Assembly: GCF_003850345.1 (NCBI RefSeq) | Contig: NZ_CP027707.1 | Span: 558,001-622,000, forward strand | Direction of reading: 5' to 3' | From: Pseudomonas chlororaphis subsp. piscium | Lineage (GTDB): Bacteria; Pseudomonadota; Gammaproteobacteria; Pseudomonadales; Pseudomonadaceae | DNA: 64,000 bases | Part shown: one piece after another, positions 16,922 to 26,244 of the stretch | Numbering within the stretch: the stretch's first letter is position 1 | How the letters are laid out: every line of letters starts with the position of its first letter | Made by a program: the position numbers and the translations under genes | Notes under the pieces: model-generated | The model's database searches: none | What the model was told of the DNA's origin: nothing | Seen by the model: the letters and a program-made list of their open reading frames with translations, nothing else

Positions 16922-19567
16922 TCAGCAGTCCAGTGGGTTGCGTTTTTCCGGGTTGATGCCGAACTTGGTGATGGCCTCGGCCACGACCTTAGGTTCGATG
17001 TCACCACGGTCAGCCAAGGCTTCCAGGGCTGCCAACACCACGAAATGACGGTCGACTTCGAAGAAGTGACGCAGCTTCTTGCGGCTGTCACTGCGGCCGA
17101 AACCGTCGGTGCCCAGGACTTTGAATTCCTTGGACGGGACCCACTGACGAATCTGTTCGGCGAACAGCTTCATGTAGTCGGTAGAAGCGATGACCGGACC
17201 CTTACGGCCGCTCAGGCACTCTTCGACATAGCTCAACTTAGGCTTCTGGCCCGGGTGCAGACGGTTGCTGCGCTCGACTGCCAGGCCATCGCGACGCAGT
17301 TCGTTGAAGCTGGTAACGCTCCAGACGTCCGCGCCCACGTTGAATTCTTCACGCAGGATCTTCGCCGCTTCACGGACTTCGCGCAGGATGGTGCCGGAGC
17401 CCATCAGCTGTACGTGGTGCGCCGCTTCGCGGGTGTCTTCCTCGAGCAGGTACATGCCCTTGATGATGCCTTCCTCGACACCGGCCGGCATGGCTGGCTG
17501 CTGGTAGGACTCGTTCATCACGGTGATGTAGTAGAAGACGTCCTGTTGCTCTTCGGTCATCTTCTTCATGCCGTCCTGGATGATCACCGCCAGCTCGTAG
17601 CCGTAGGTCGGATCGAAGGTACGGCAGTTCGGGATGGTGCCCGCCAGCATGTGGCTGTGACCGTCTTCGTGCTGCAGGCCTTCACCGTTGAGGGTGGTAC
17701 GGCCGGCGGTACCGCCGATCAGGAAGCCACGGGTACGGCTGTCGCCAGCGGCCCAGGCCAGGTCGCCGATACGCTGGAAGCCGAACATCGAATAGAAGAT
17801 GTAGAACGGCAGCATCGGCTGGTTGTGGCTGGAGTACGAAGTACCGGCTGCAATGAAGGAGCTCATGGCGCCCGCTTCGTTGATGCCTTCCTCGAGGATC
17901 TGGCCCTTCTTGTCTTCGCGGTAGAACATCACCTGGTCTTTATCGACTGGCTCGTAGAGCTGGCCGACGGACGAGTAGATGCCCAACTGACGGAACATGC
18001 CTTCCATACCGAAGGTACGGGCTTCGTCCGGGATGATCGGCACGATGCGCTGGCCGATTTCCTTGTCCTTGACCAACTGCGCGAGGATCCGCACGAAGGC
18101 CATGGTGGTGGAGATTTCGCGGTCGCCCGAGCCGTCGAGGATAGCCTTGAGGGTTTCCAGTGGCGGGGTCGGAATGTTGAAGCTCTTGGCGCGACGCTGA
18201 GGCACGAAACCGCCCAGTGCGGCACGACGCTCGCTCAGGTAGCGGGCTTCGGCGCTGCCTTCTTCCGGTCGGAAGAACGGCAGGTTTTCGATTTCTTCGT
18301 CCTTGACCGGAATGTCGAAGCGGTCGCGGAACAGCTTCAGGCTGTCGACATCGACTTTCTTGGTGTTGTGCGCGGTGTTCTTCGCTTCGCCGGCGCCGGT
18401 GCCATAACCCTTGATGGTCTTGGCCAGGATGACGGTCGGTTGCTCTTTGTGGTTGACCGCTTCGTGGTAGGCCGCATAGACCTTGTACGGGTCGTGGCCG
18501 CCACGGTTGAGTTTCCAGATTTCGTCGTCGGACAGGTCTTCGACCATCGCCTTGAGTTCTGGCGTGTTGAAGAAGTGCTCACGCACGAAGGCGCCGTCTT
18601 TGGCCTTGTAGTTCTGGTACTCGCCGTCGATGACTTCGTCCATGCGGCGTTGCAGGATGCCGTGGGTGTCCTTGGCCAGCAGTGGGTCCCAGAAACGGCC
18701 CCAGATGACCTTGTTCACATTCCACTGGGCACCACGGAACACGCCTTCGAGTTCCTGGATGATCTTGCCGTTGCCGCGAACCGGGCCGTCGAGGCGCTGC
18801 AGGTTGCAGTTGATGACGAAGATCAGGTTGTCCAGCTTCTCGCGGCCGGCCAGGGAGATCGCGCCCAGGGATTCCGGCTCGTCGCACTCGCCGTCGCCCA
18901 TGAAGCACCAGACTTTCTGCTTGCCTGGCTGGATGAAGCCACGGGCTTCCAGGTACTTCATGAAGCGCGCCTGGTAGATCGCCTGGATCGGACCCAGACC
19001 CATGGATACGGTCGGGAACTGCCAGAAGTCAGGCATCAGCCATGGGTGTGGGTAGGAGGACAGGCCGTTGCCGTCCACTTCCTGACGGAAGTTGTTCATC
19101 TGGTCTTCGCTGATGCGGCCTTCCATGAAAGCGCGAGCGTAGACGCCAGGGGAAGCGTGGCCCTGGAAGTAGATCAGGTCGCCGCCATGTTCTTCGGTTG
19201 GCGCCTGGAAGAAGTAGTTGAAGCCGATGTCATACAGAGTCGCACTGGAAGCGAAGCTGGAGATGTGACCGCCCAGGTCAGAATCTTTCAGGTTCGTACG
19301 CATGACCATGGCCAACGCGTTCCAACGTACCAGCGAGCGAATGCGGCGTTCCATGAACAGGTCGCCAGGCATGCGTGCTTCGTGGGTGACGGGAATCGTG
19401 TTGCGGTACGGCGTGGTGATGGCGTAGGGCAGTTGCGAGCCGCTGCGGGTCGCGAGTTCGCCCATACGGGTCATCAGATAGTGAGCACGGTCTTCGCCTT
19501 CTTTGTCGAGAACCGATTCCAGGGCGTCCAGCCATTCCTGGGTTTCGACGGGATCGAGGTCTTGCAT
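16922..19567 (-). CDS. aceE: Pyruvate dehydrogenase E1 component, homodimeric AceE
   Basis: Thiamine-diphosphate enzyme that decarboxylates pyruvate and acetylates the lipoyl groups of AceF. With the start at 19567 (ATG after GGAGCAAGCC) the protein has 881 residues, the normal size, beginning MQDLDPVETQEWLDALESV. The reading frame is open further upstream to 19840 but that part has no family similarity. The ThDP motif is visible as GDGECDEPES with a downstream INCNLQRLDGPVRGN. The C-terminal half carries the expected VPIIPDEARTFGMEGMFRQ. First gene of the aceE-aceF operon, with paired palindromes in its promoter. Confidence 0.98.
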   Translation of the reverse strand: MQDLDPVETQEWLDALESVLDKEGEDRAHYLMTRMGELATRSGSQLPYAITTPYRNTIPVTHEARMPGDLFMERRIRSLVRWNALAMVMRTNLKDSDLGGHISSFASSATLYDIGFNYFFQAPTEEHGGDLIYFQGHASPGVYARAFMEGRISEDQMNNFRQEVDGNGLSSYPHPWLMPDFWQFPTVSMGLGPIQAIYQARFMKYLEARGFIQPGKQKVWCFMGDGECDEPESLGAISLAGREKLDNLIFVINCNLQRLDGPVRGNGKIIQELEGVFRGAQWNVNKVIWGRFWDPLLAKDTHGILQRRMDEVIDGEYQNYKAKDGAFVREHFFNTPELKAMVEDLSDDEIWKLNRGGHDPYKVYAAYHEAVNHKEQPTVILAKTIKGYGTGAGEAKNTAHNTKKVDVDSLKLFRDRFDIPVKDEEIENLPFFRPEEGSAEARYLSERRAALGGFVPQRRAKSFNIPTPPLETLKAILDGSGDREISTTMAFVRILAQLVKDKEIGQRIVPIIPDEARTFGMEGMFRQLGIYSSVGQLYEPVDKDQVMFYREDKKGQILEEGINEAGAMSSFIAAGTSYSSHNQPMLPFYIFYSMFGFQRIGDLAWAAGDSRTRGFLIGGTAGRTTLNGEGLQHEDGHSHMLAGTIPNCRTFDPTYGYELAVIIQDGMKKMTEEQQDVFYYITVMNESYQQPAMPAGVEEGIIKGMYLLEEDTREAAHHVQLMGSGTILREVREAAKILREEFNVGADVWSVTSFNELRRDGLAVERSNRLHPGQKPKLSYVEECLSGRKGPVIASTDYMKLFAEQIRQWVPSKEFKVLGTDGFGRSDSRKKLRHFFEVDRHFVVLAALEALADRGDIEPKVVAEAITKFGINPEKRNPLDC

Positions 19568-19675
19568 GGCTTGCTCCAGGGCGGAAAGGCTTCCAGAATC
19601 GGTTGCCTGAGTTTGCGACTGGCCTTGTGGGCAGACGATAAAATTCTTGGATTGCCGAAGGTTGATACGGCGGCG

Positions 19676-19742
19676 TGTAGTTTTACTACAAATCGTCGGC
19701 CATTTCAGCCTTTCGAATGTATAGACGAGTAGTAAAACTACA
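19676..19742 (-). promoter_or_regulatory. aceE promoter with two GTAGTnnnACTAC palindromes
   Basis: Two near-identical palindromes, TGTAGTTTTACTACA (19676-19690) and GTAGTAAAACTAC (19729-19741), lie in inverted orientation with centres about 52 bp apart. On the minus strand a TATACA -10 (complement of 19718-19723) lies between them. The upstream palindrome fills the -35/-10 spacer, and the other lies about 25-40 bp downstream of the expected start site. The GT-N-AC form resembles operators of GntR/FadR-family repressors such as PdhR, but the sequence differs from the enterobacterial ATTGGTnnnACCAAT. The rest of the 381-bp aceE-glnE gap shows nothing further that I recognise. Confidence 0.65.
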
Positions 19743-19948
19743 GAAGATTGGCTTGTGGCCTCCTGCTGCGTTGTGAGAATAATCGTTACTGTTGGTCGAT
19801 TTCCAACACCAATGGGTAAGAATTTGATGCTGGCTGCCAAAATAATAAAAATTTCAGCTATTTCTAACTTTTGTTCGACAGTCCTTCAAGGGCCGCGCCC
19901 GCAGAATTTGCCCCGACCGCCCCTTTCTACGCCGATCAAGGATAGCCC

Positions 19949-22888
19949 ATGAGCCTGCCCGCGCTTGCCGAACTCCCAGCGATTCTCCTGCCTTTTGTCA
20001 GCCGCGCGGAGCAGTCGTTCCGTAACGCCGTGGCGACCCTGGATGACGATCACGGGCTCGCCGCCTGGACCCCCGAGCGCTGGGCCGAGTTCGCCCGGGT
20101 GAGCGCCGCCAGCGACTTTTTCATTGAACAGAGCCTTCGTGACCCTTTGATGTTGCTGGAGCTGGTGCGCGGCGGCGAACTCGACCGCGGCTTCGGCCCG
20201 GGCGAGTTGTGCGCGCAGATCGCCGCGGCGGTGCAGCAGGCCGCCAGCGAAGACGAGCTGGGGCGAGTGCTGCGGCGTCAGCGCAATCGTCATCAGGTGC
20301 GGATCATCTGGCGCGACCTGACGCGTCAGGCGGATCTGGTGCAGACCTGTCGCGACCTGTCGGACATGGCCGACGCCTGCATCGACCAGGCCTATCAATG
20401 GTTGTACCAGCGCCACTGTGAGCAGTTCGGTGTTCCCACCGGTCGGCGCAGTGGCGAGCCGCAGCAAATGGTCATCCTCGGCATGGGCAAGCTGGGCGCC
20501 GTCGAGCTGAACCTGTCGTCCGACATCGACCTGATCTTCGCCTACCCCGAAGGCGGGGAAACCGTGGGTGTGAAGCGGGCGCTGGATAACCAGGAGTTTT
20601 TCATCCGCCTGGGCCAGCGCCTGATCAAGGCGCTGGACCCGATGACCGTCGACGGTTTCGTGTTCCGTGTCGACATGCGCCTGCGGCCCTACGGTTCGGC
20701 GGGTGCCCTGGTGCTGAGCTTCAATGCGCTGGAGCAGTACTACCAGGATCAGGGCCGCGACTGGGAACGCTACGCGATGATCAAGGCGCGGGTGGTGGCG
20801 GGCGACCAGGTCGCCGGCGCGCAGTTGCTCGACATGTTGCGGCCTTTTGTCTACCGGCGTTACCTGGACTTCTCGGCGATCGAAGCGCTGCGCACCATGA
20901 AGCAGCTGATCCAGCAGGAAGTGCGGCGCAAGGGCATGGCCGACAACATCAAGCTGGGCTCCGGTGGGATTCGTGAAGTCGAGTTCATCGCCCAGGCTTT
21001 CCAGCTGATCCATGGCGGGCGCGACCTGAGCCTGCAGCAGCGTCCTCTATTAAAGGTGCTGACCACTCTGGAGGGGCAGGGGTATCTGCCGCCCGCGGTG
21101 ATCGCCGAGCTGCGTGAAGGTTACGAGTTCCTGCGTTACACCGAGCACGCGATCCAGGCGATCGCCGACCGGCAGACGCAGATGCTGCCGGACAATCCAC
21201 AGGACCAGGCGCGTATCGCCTTCATGCTGGGTTTTGCCGACTGGGCGGCGTTCCATGAGCGCCTGATGTATTGGCGCGGGCGGGTGGAATGGCATTTCCG
21301 CCAGGTGATCGCCGACCCGGATGAAGACGAAGGCAACGAATGCGAAGTGGTGGTCGGCGGTGAATGGCTGCCGCTGTGGGAAGAAGCCCAGGATGAAGAT
21401 GCTGCTTGCCGGCAACTGCAGGAAGGCGGTTTCAATGACGCGCCCAAGGCGCTCAGGGCGCTGGCCGGCCTGCGTGGCAGCCCGCAATTGCGAGCGATGC
21501 AGCGTTTGGGGCGCGAACGCCTCGATGCCTTTATTCCACGCCTGCTGGCCCAGGCGGTGGAGCATGCTAATCCGGACCTGGTGCTGGAGCGCGTGTTGCC
21601 GCTGGTCGAGGCGGTGGCGCGACGTTCCGCCTACCTGGTGCTGCTCACCGAGAACCCCGGGGCCTTGCGCCGCCTGCTGACCCTGTGTGCCGCCAGCCCG
21701 TGGATCGCCGAGCAGATCACCCGCTTCCCGCTGCTGCTCGATGAGTTGCTCAACGAAGGCCGGCTGTTCAAGCCGCCATTGGCGCCGGAGCTGGCCGCCG
21801 AGCTGCGCGAGCGCCTGACGCGCATCCCCGAGGACGATCTGGAACAGCAGATGGAGGCGCTGCGCCACTTCAAGCTGGCTCACCGCCTGCGGGTGGCGGC
21901 TTCGGAAATCGCCGGCAGCCTGCCGTTGATGAAGGTCAGCGATTACCTGACCTGGCTGGCCGAGGCGATCCTCGAACAGGTACTGGCCCTGGCCTGGCGC
22001 CAGACCGTGGCCAAATACGGTGCTCCGCAGCGCACCGATGGCACCTTGTGCGATCCCGGCTTCATTATTGTCGGTTACGGGAAAGTCGGCGGCCTGGAAC
22101 TCGGGCATGGTTCCGACCTGGACCTGGTATTCATCCATGACGGCGATCCGCAGGCGGAAACCGATGGCCCGAAACCGATCGACGGCGCGCAGTTCTTCAC
22201 CCGCCTGGGGCAGCGGATCATTCACCTGCTGACCACCCAGACCAACTCCGGCCAGCTGTATGAAGTGGACATGCGCCTGCGGCCATCCGGGGCGTCGGGC
22301 TTGCTGGTGAGTTCGCTGGGGGCGTTCGCCCGTTATCAGGAGAACGAAGCCTGGACCTGGGAACATCAGGCGCTGGTGCGCGCCCGGGTGCTGGTGGGTA
22401 GCCAGGATGTCGGCCAGGCCTTCGAGAAAGTGCGGGCGGCGGTGTTGGGGCATGCCCGTGACCTGCCCAAGTTGCAGCAGGAGGTCAGCGAGATGCGGGC
22501 CAAGATGCGCGACAACCTGGGGACCAAGGCGACGGCTGCCGGAACCGCGGCAAATGCCTTCGAGGCCACGGCGCCGTTCGACCTCAAGCAGGACGCCGGA
22601 GGTATCGTCGACATCGAATTTATGGTGCAATACGCGGCCCTGGCGTGGTCGCAAGAGCACCCGTCATTGCTGCGTTACACCGACAATATCCGCATTCTGG
22701 AAGGTCTGGAGGAAGTCGGGCTGATGCCCGCGACCGACGCCAGTCTGCTGCGCGAGGTCTACAAGGCCTACCGTTCCGCGGCTCACCGCCAGGCCTTGCA
22801 GAACGAGGCCGGGGTCATCGCCGGCGACCAGTTCGCCAGCGAGCGACGGGAGGTATTGCGGATTTGGCGCGAGCTGGGGCTAAGCTAG
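19949..22888 (+). CDS. glnE: Bifunctional glutamine synthetase adenylyltransferase/adenylyl-removing enzyme
   Basis: Adenylylates and de-adenylylates glutamine synthetase in response to PII and glutamine. The 979-residue length is typical. It contains two nucleotidyltransferase modules: the N-terminal adenylyl-removing site at GMGKLGAVELNLSSDIDLIF and the C-terminal adenylyltransferase site at GYGKVGGLELGHGSDLDLVF, joined by helical regulatory segments. RVDMRLRPYGSAGALV and VDMRLRPSGASGLLVS mark the same position in each half. It is divergent from aceE and followed by a hairpin before the LPS operon. Confidence 0.98.
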   Translation: MSLPALAELPAILLPFVSRAEQSFRNAVATLDDDHGLAAWTPERWAEFARVSAASDFFIEQSLRDPLMLLELVRGGELDRGFGPGELCAQIAAAVQQAASEDELGRVLRRQRNRHQVRIIWRDLTRQADLVQTCRDLSDMADACIDQAYQWLYQRHCEQFGVPTGRRSGEPQQMVILGMGKLGAVELNLSSDIDLIFAYPEGGETVGVKRALDNQEFFIRLGQRLIKALDPMTVDGFVFRVDMRLRPYGSAGALVLSFNALEQYYQDQGRDWERYAMIKARVVAGDQVAGAQLLDMLRPFVYRRYLDFSAIEALRTMKQLIQQEVRRKGMADNIKLGSGGIREVEFIAQAFQLIHGGRDLSLQQRPLLKVLTTLEGQGYLPPAVIAELREGYEFLRYTEHAIQAIADRQTQMLPDNPQDQARIAFMLGFADWAAFHERLMYWRGRVEWHFRQVIADPDEDEGNECEVVVGGEWLPLWEEAQDEDAACRQLQEGGFNDAPKALRALAGLRGSPQLRAMQRLGRERLDAFIPRLLAQAVEHANPDLVLERVLPLVEAVARRSAYLVLLTENPGALRRLLTLCAASPWIAEQITRFPLLLDELLNEGRLFKPPLAPELAAELRERLTRIPEDDLEQQMEALRHFKLAHRLRVAASEIAGSLPLMKVSDYLTWLAEAILEQVLALAWRQTVAKYGAPQRTDGTLCDPGFIIVGYGKVGGLELGHGSDLDLVFIHDGDPQAETDGPKPIDGAQFFTRLGQRIIHLLTTQTNSGQLYEVDMRLRPSGASGLLVSSLGAFARYQENEAWTWEHQALVRARVLVGSQDVGQAFEKVRAAVLGHARDLPKLQQEVSEMRAKMRDNLGTKATAAGTAANAFEATAPFDLKQDAGGIVDIEFMVQYAALAWSQEHPSLLRYTDNIRILEGLEEVGLMPATDASLLREVYKAYRSAAHRQALQNEAGVIAGDQFASERREVLRIWRELGLS

Positions 22889-22986
22889 GCAGCGCGCTGC
22901 GTTGCCACAAATGTATCCGGCGAGCCCTGTTGCGGCTCGTCCACAATGAGCTGGCGGTGAATGCCGCAGGGCTGGATTCTCGAGGC

Positions 22987-23017
22987 GGGGAGGCGTAAGC
23001 CTCCCCGGTTCGTTTTT
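22987..23017 (+). terminator. Hairpin between glnE and waaF
   Basis: A perfect 8-bp stem GGGGAGGC-gtaa-GCCTCCCC (22987-23006) followed by GGTTCG and TTTTT (23013-23017). It can end the glnE transcript. It sits only 9 bp before the waaF ATG, so readthrough or attenuation into the LPS operon is possible. No ilvE gene lies between glnE and waaF. Confidence 0.65.
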
Positions 23018-23026
23018 GGAAACCAC

Positions 23027-24061
23027 ATGAATATTCTGATCGTTGGGCCCAGTTGGGTCGGTGACATGGTGATGGCGCAGACACTCTTCCAGTGCCTGAA
23101 ACAACGCCATCCTCAATGCGAGATCGACGTGCTGGCCCCCGAGTGGAGCCGGCCGATCCTGGAGCGCATGCCGCAAGTGCGGCGGGCCTTGAGCTTCCCG
23201 CTCGGCCACGGCGTGCTGGAGCTGGCGACCCGCCGGCGTATCGGCAAATCCCTGGCCGGCCAGTACGACCAGGCCATCCTGCTGCCCAACTCGTTGAAGT
23301 CGGCGCTGGTGCCGTTCTTTGCCGGCATCCCGCAACGCACCGGCTGGCGTGGCGAGTTCCGCTACGGCCTGCTCAATGATGTGCGCACGCTGGACAAAGA
23401 ACGTTATCCGCTGATGATCGAGCGCTTCATGGCGCTGGCTTACGAGCCTGGCGCCGAGTTGCCCAAGCCGTATCCGCGTCCCGACCTGCAGATCGACCCG
23501 GCCAGCCGCGAAGCGGCGCTGGCCAAGTTCGGCCTGACCCTGGACCGCCCGGTGCTGGCGCTGTGTCCGGGGGCCGAGTTCGGCGAAGCCAAGCGCTGGC
23601 CGTCCGAGCATTACGCCAAGGTCGCCGAGCTGAAGATCCGCGAAGGCTGGCAGGTCTGGCTGTTCGGTTCGAAGAACGATCACGTGGTCGGCGAAGACAT
23701 TCGCGCCCGGCTGATTCCGGGGCTGCGCGAAGAGTCGGTCAACCTCTGCGGTGGCACTTCTTTGGCCGAGGCCATCGACTTGCTATCCTGCGCCGATTCC
23801 GTGGTGTCCAACGACTCCGGGCTGATGCACGTGGCGGCGGCGCTGAATCGCCCGCTGGTGGCGGTGTACGGCTCGACGTCGCCGGGTTTCACCCCGCCGC
23901 TGGCCGATCAGGTCGAAGTCGTGCGCCTGGGCATCGAGTGCAGCCCGTGCTTCGATCGCACCTGCCGCTTTGGCCATTACAACTGCCTGCGCCAGCTGTT
24001 GCCCGACTCGGTGGAGCAGGCCTTGCAGCGGTTGCAAGGCACCGCGGTCGAGGTTCGGTAA
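23027..24061 (+). CDS. waaF: ADP-heptose:LPS heptosyltransferase II
   Basis: Adds the second L-glycero-D-manno-heptose to the inner LPS core at the cytoplasmic face. The protein has 344 residues and a GT9 fold, beginning MNILIVGPSWVGDMVMAQTL. The conserved LCPGAEFGEAKRWP and the ADP-heptose site VSNDSGLMHVAAAL are present. Start at 23027 is chosen because family proteins begin with this strand. It is the first gene of a seven-gene set with overlapping or abutting junctions; its stop directly abuts the waaC GTG. Confidence 0.97.
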   Translation: MNILIVGPSWVGDMVMAQTLFQCLKQRHPQCEIDVLAPEWSRPILERMPQVRRALSFPLGHGVLELATRRRIGKSLAGQYDQAILLPNSLKSALVPFFAGIPQRTGWRGEFRYGLLNDVRTLDKERYPLMIERFMALAYEPGAELPKPYPRPDLQIDPASREAALAKFGLTLDRPVLALCPGAEFGEAKRWPSEHYAKVAELKIREGWQVWLFGSKNDHVVGEDIRARLIPGLREESVNLCGGTSLAEAIDLLSCADSVVSNDSGLMHVAAALNRPLVAVYGSTSPGFTPPLADQVEVVRLGIECSPCFDRTCRFGHYNCLRQLLPDSVEQALQRLQGTAVEVR

Positions 24062-25123
24062 GTGCGGGTACTGTTGATCAAGACCTCCTCCCTGGGTGAC
24101 GTGATCCATGCGCTGCCGGCGCTGACCGATGCGGCGCGGGCGATTCCGGGGATCAAGTTCGACTGGGTGGTGGAAGAGGGTTTCGCGGAAATCCCGACCT
24201 GGCACCCGGCTGTGGATAAAGTGATCCCGGTGGCGATTCGCCGCTGGCGCAAGAACATCTGGCAGACCATCAAGAGTGGCGAGTGGCGACGCTTCAAGCA
24301 GAGCATGCGTGCGACTAAATACGACTTGGTGATCGACGCCCAGGGCTTGCTGAAAAGCGCCTGGTTGACGCGCTACGTCAAGGCGCCGGTGGCCGGCCTG
24401 GACAAACAGTCCGCGCGCGAGCCCCTGGCGGCTCATTTCTACTCGCGGCGCCTGGCCGTCGCCCGCGGCCAGCATGCCGTGGAGCGGGTGCGCCAGCTGT
24501 TCGCCGTGGCCCTGGGTTATGACTTGCCCCAGGGGCTGGGCGATTACGGCCTGAGCGTCGAGAAACTGGTGGAGTTGCCGCGGCCCAAGCCGTTCGTGGT
24601 GTTCCTGCACGGCACCACCTGGGACACCAAGCACTGGCCGGAAGCCTACTGGCGTGAGCTGGCCGAGCGCATGGGCCAGCTGGGCGTCGAGGTCAAGCTG
24701 CCCTGGGGCAACCCGGCGGAGAAGGCTCGGGCCGAGCGTATTGCCAAGGGCCTGGGCAACGCCACGGTGCTGCCGAAGCTGAACCTGGCGGGTGTCGCCA
24801 AGGTGCTGGCGCAAGCCCAGGCCTGCGTCGCGGTGGATACCGGGCTGGGCCATCTCGCCGCGGCGCTGGATGTGCCGACCATTTCCCTGTTCGGCCCGAC
24901 CAACCCAGGGCTGACCGGTGCCTATGGCAAGGCGCAGATCCATATGGCCAGCGACTTCCCTTGCGCGCCATGCCTGCAGAAAAAATGCACCTATCAACCG
25001 ACGGCTGAAGATCAGCGGCGGTTCGACCTGAAACGCGAGTGGCCGTTGTGCTTCACGCGTCTGAATCCTGAGCGTGTCGCCAGCCGGCTGAGCAGGTTGT
25101 TACTGGCTGAGGAGCTGCGCTGA
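24062..25123 (+). CDS. waaC: ADP-heptose:Kdo heptosyltransferase I
   Basis: Transfers the first heptose onto Kdo of lipid A-Kdo2. The protein has 353 residues and a GT9 fold. It starts at a GTG (GTGCGGGTACTG) immediately after the waaF stop, with GAGG upstream inside waaF. Motifs are VLLIKTSSLGDVIHALPAL at the N terminus and VDTGLGHLAAALDVPTISL with FGPTNPGLTGAYG in the ADP-heptose domain. The last base of its TGA is the first of the waaG ATG. Confidence 0.97.
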   Translation: MRVLLIKTSSLGDVIHALPALTDAARAIPGIKFDWVVEEGFAEIPTWHPAVDKVIPVAIRRWRKNIWQTIKSGEWRRFKQSMRATKYDLVIDAQGLLKSAWLTRYVKAPVAGLDKQSAREPLAAHFYSRRLAVARGQHAVERVRQLFAVALGYDLPQGLGDYGLSVEKLVELPRPKPFVVFLHGTTWDTKHWPEAYWRELAERMGQLGVEVKLPWGNPAEKARAERIAKGLGNATVLPKLNLAGVAKVLAQAQACVAVDTGLGHLAAALDVPTISLFGPTNPGLTGAYGKAQIHMASDFPCAPCLQKKCTYQPTAEDQRRFDLKREWPLCFTRLNPERVASRLSRLLLAEELR

Positions 25124-26244
25124 TGCAATTGGCTTTTGTCCTTTATAAATACTTCCCGTTCGGCGGCCTGCAGCGGGACTTCATGCGCATCGCCCTGGAG
25201 TGCCAGAAACGCGGGCACCAGATCCGCGTCTATACGCTGATCTGGGAAGGCGATGTGCCGCCGGGTTTCGAAGTGCTGGTGGCGCCGGTCAAGGCGTTCT
25301 TCAACCATCGCCGTAACGAGAAACTCAGTGCCTGGATGGAGGCCGACCTGGCCAAGCGCCCGGTGGACCGCCTGATCGGCTTCAACAAGATGCCCGGGCT
25401 GGACGTGTATTACGCCGCCGACGGCTGCTTCGAAGACAAGGCGCAGAACCTGCGCCATTCGCTGTACCGTCGTTGGGGCCGCTACCGGCACTTCGCCGAA
25501 TACGAGCGGGCGGTGTTCGCCCGGGACGCGAAGACCGAAGTGCTGATGATTTCCGAGGTCCAGCAGCCGCTGTTCATCAAGCATTACGACACCCCGGTGG
25601 AGCGTTTCCATCTGCTGCCGCCAGGTATCGCCCAGGACCGTCGCGCGCCGGCCAACGCGGCCGAGATCCGCGCCGAGTTCCGTCGCGAGTTCGCCCTGAA
25701 AGACGACGATTTGCTGCTGGTGCAGATCGGTTCCGGGTTCAAGACCAAGGGCGTGGATCGCAGCCTCAAGGCCGTGGCCGCATTGCCGCCGGAACTGAAG
25801 AAACGCACCCGGCTATTTGTAATTGGCCAGGACGACCCCAAAGTATTCCAATTGCAGAGCGCCGCATTGGGCCTGGGCGAGCATGTGCAGTTCCTCAAGG
25901 GGCGCAGTGATATCCCGCGTTTCCTGTTGGGCGCCGACCTGTTGATCCACCCGGCGTACAACGAAAACACCGGCACCGTGTTGCTGGAAGCGCTGGTGGC
26001 CGGCTTGCCGGTGCTGGTCAGCGCGGTCTGCGGTTATGCCCATTACATCGCCGAGGCCGACAGCGGCCTGGTGCTGGACGAGCCATTGGAGCAAGGACAG
26101 CTCAATCAATACCTGAACACCATGTTGACCGACGACGCTGCACGCGCGACCTGGAGCCGTAACGGCCTGGCGTTCGCCGAGACGGCCGACCTCTATAGCA
26201 TGCCGCAGCACGCTGCGGATGTGATTCTGGCGGAGCAGCACTGA
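25123..26244 (+). CDS. waaG: LPS core glycosyltransferase WaaG (GT4)
   Basis: Adds the first outer-core hexose or hexosamine to heptose II. The 373-residue GT-B protein begins MQLAFVLYKYFPFGGLQRDF, which is diagnostic for WaaG. The acceptor side contains GFNKMPGLDVYYAADGCFEDK. The nucleotide-sugar domain carries HPAYNENTGTVLLEALVAGL with the GT4 E-x7-E pair. One-base overlaps join it to both neighbours. The donor sugar cannot be read from the sequence. Confidence 0.96.
   Translation: MQLAFVLYKYFPFGGLQRDFMRIALECQKRGHQIRVYTLIWEGDVPPGFEVLVAPVKAFFNHRRNEKLSAWMEADLAKRPVDRLIGFNKMPGLDVYYAADGCFEDKAQNLRHSLYRRWGRYRHFAEYERAVFARDAKTEVLMISEVQQPLFIKHYDTPVERFHLLPPGIAQDRRAPANAAEIRAEFRREFALKDDDLLLVQIGSGFKTKGVDRSLKAVAALPPELKKRTRLFVIGQDDPKVFQLQSAALGLGEHVQFLKGRSDIPRFLLGADLLIHPAYNENTGTVLLEALVAGLPVLVSAVCGYAHYIAEADSGLVLDEPLEQGQLNQYLNTMLTDDAARATWSRNGLAFAETADLYSMPQHAADVILAEQH

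Noticed and set aside
17045..19732. An 895-codon open frame antisense to aceE
   Set aside because: It mirrors the conserved aceE frame and has no recognisable motif or ribosome-binding site.
19568..19840. N-terminal extension of AceE
   Set aside because: The open frame continues upstream through the promoter palindromes, but family proteins start at MQDLDPVETQEW and a good ribosome-binding site precedes it.
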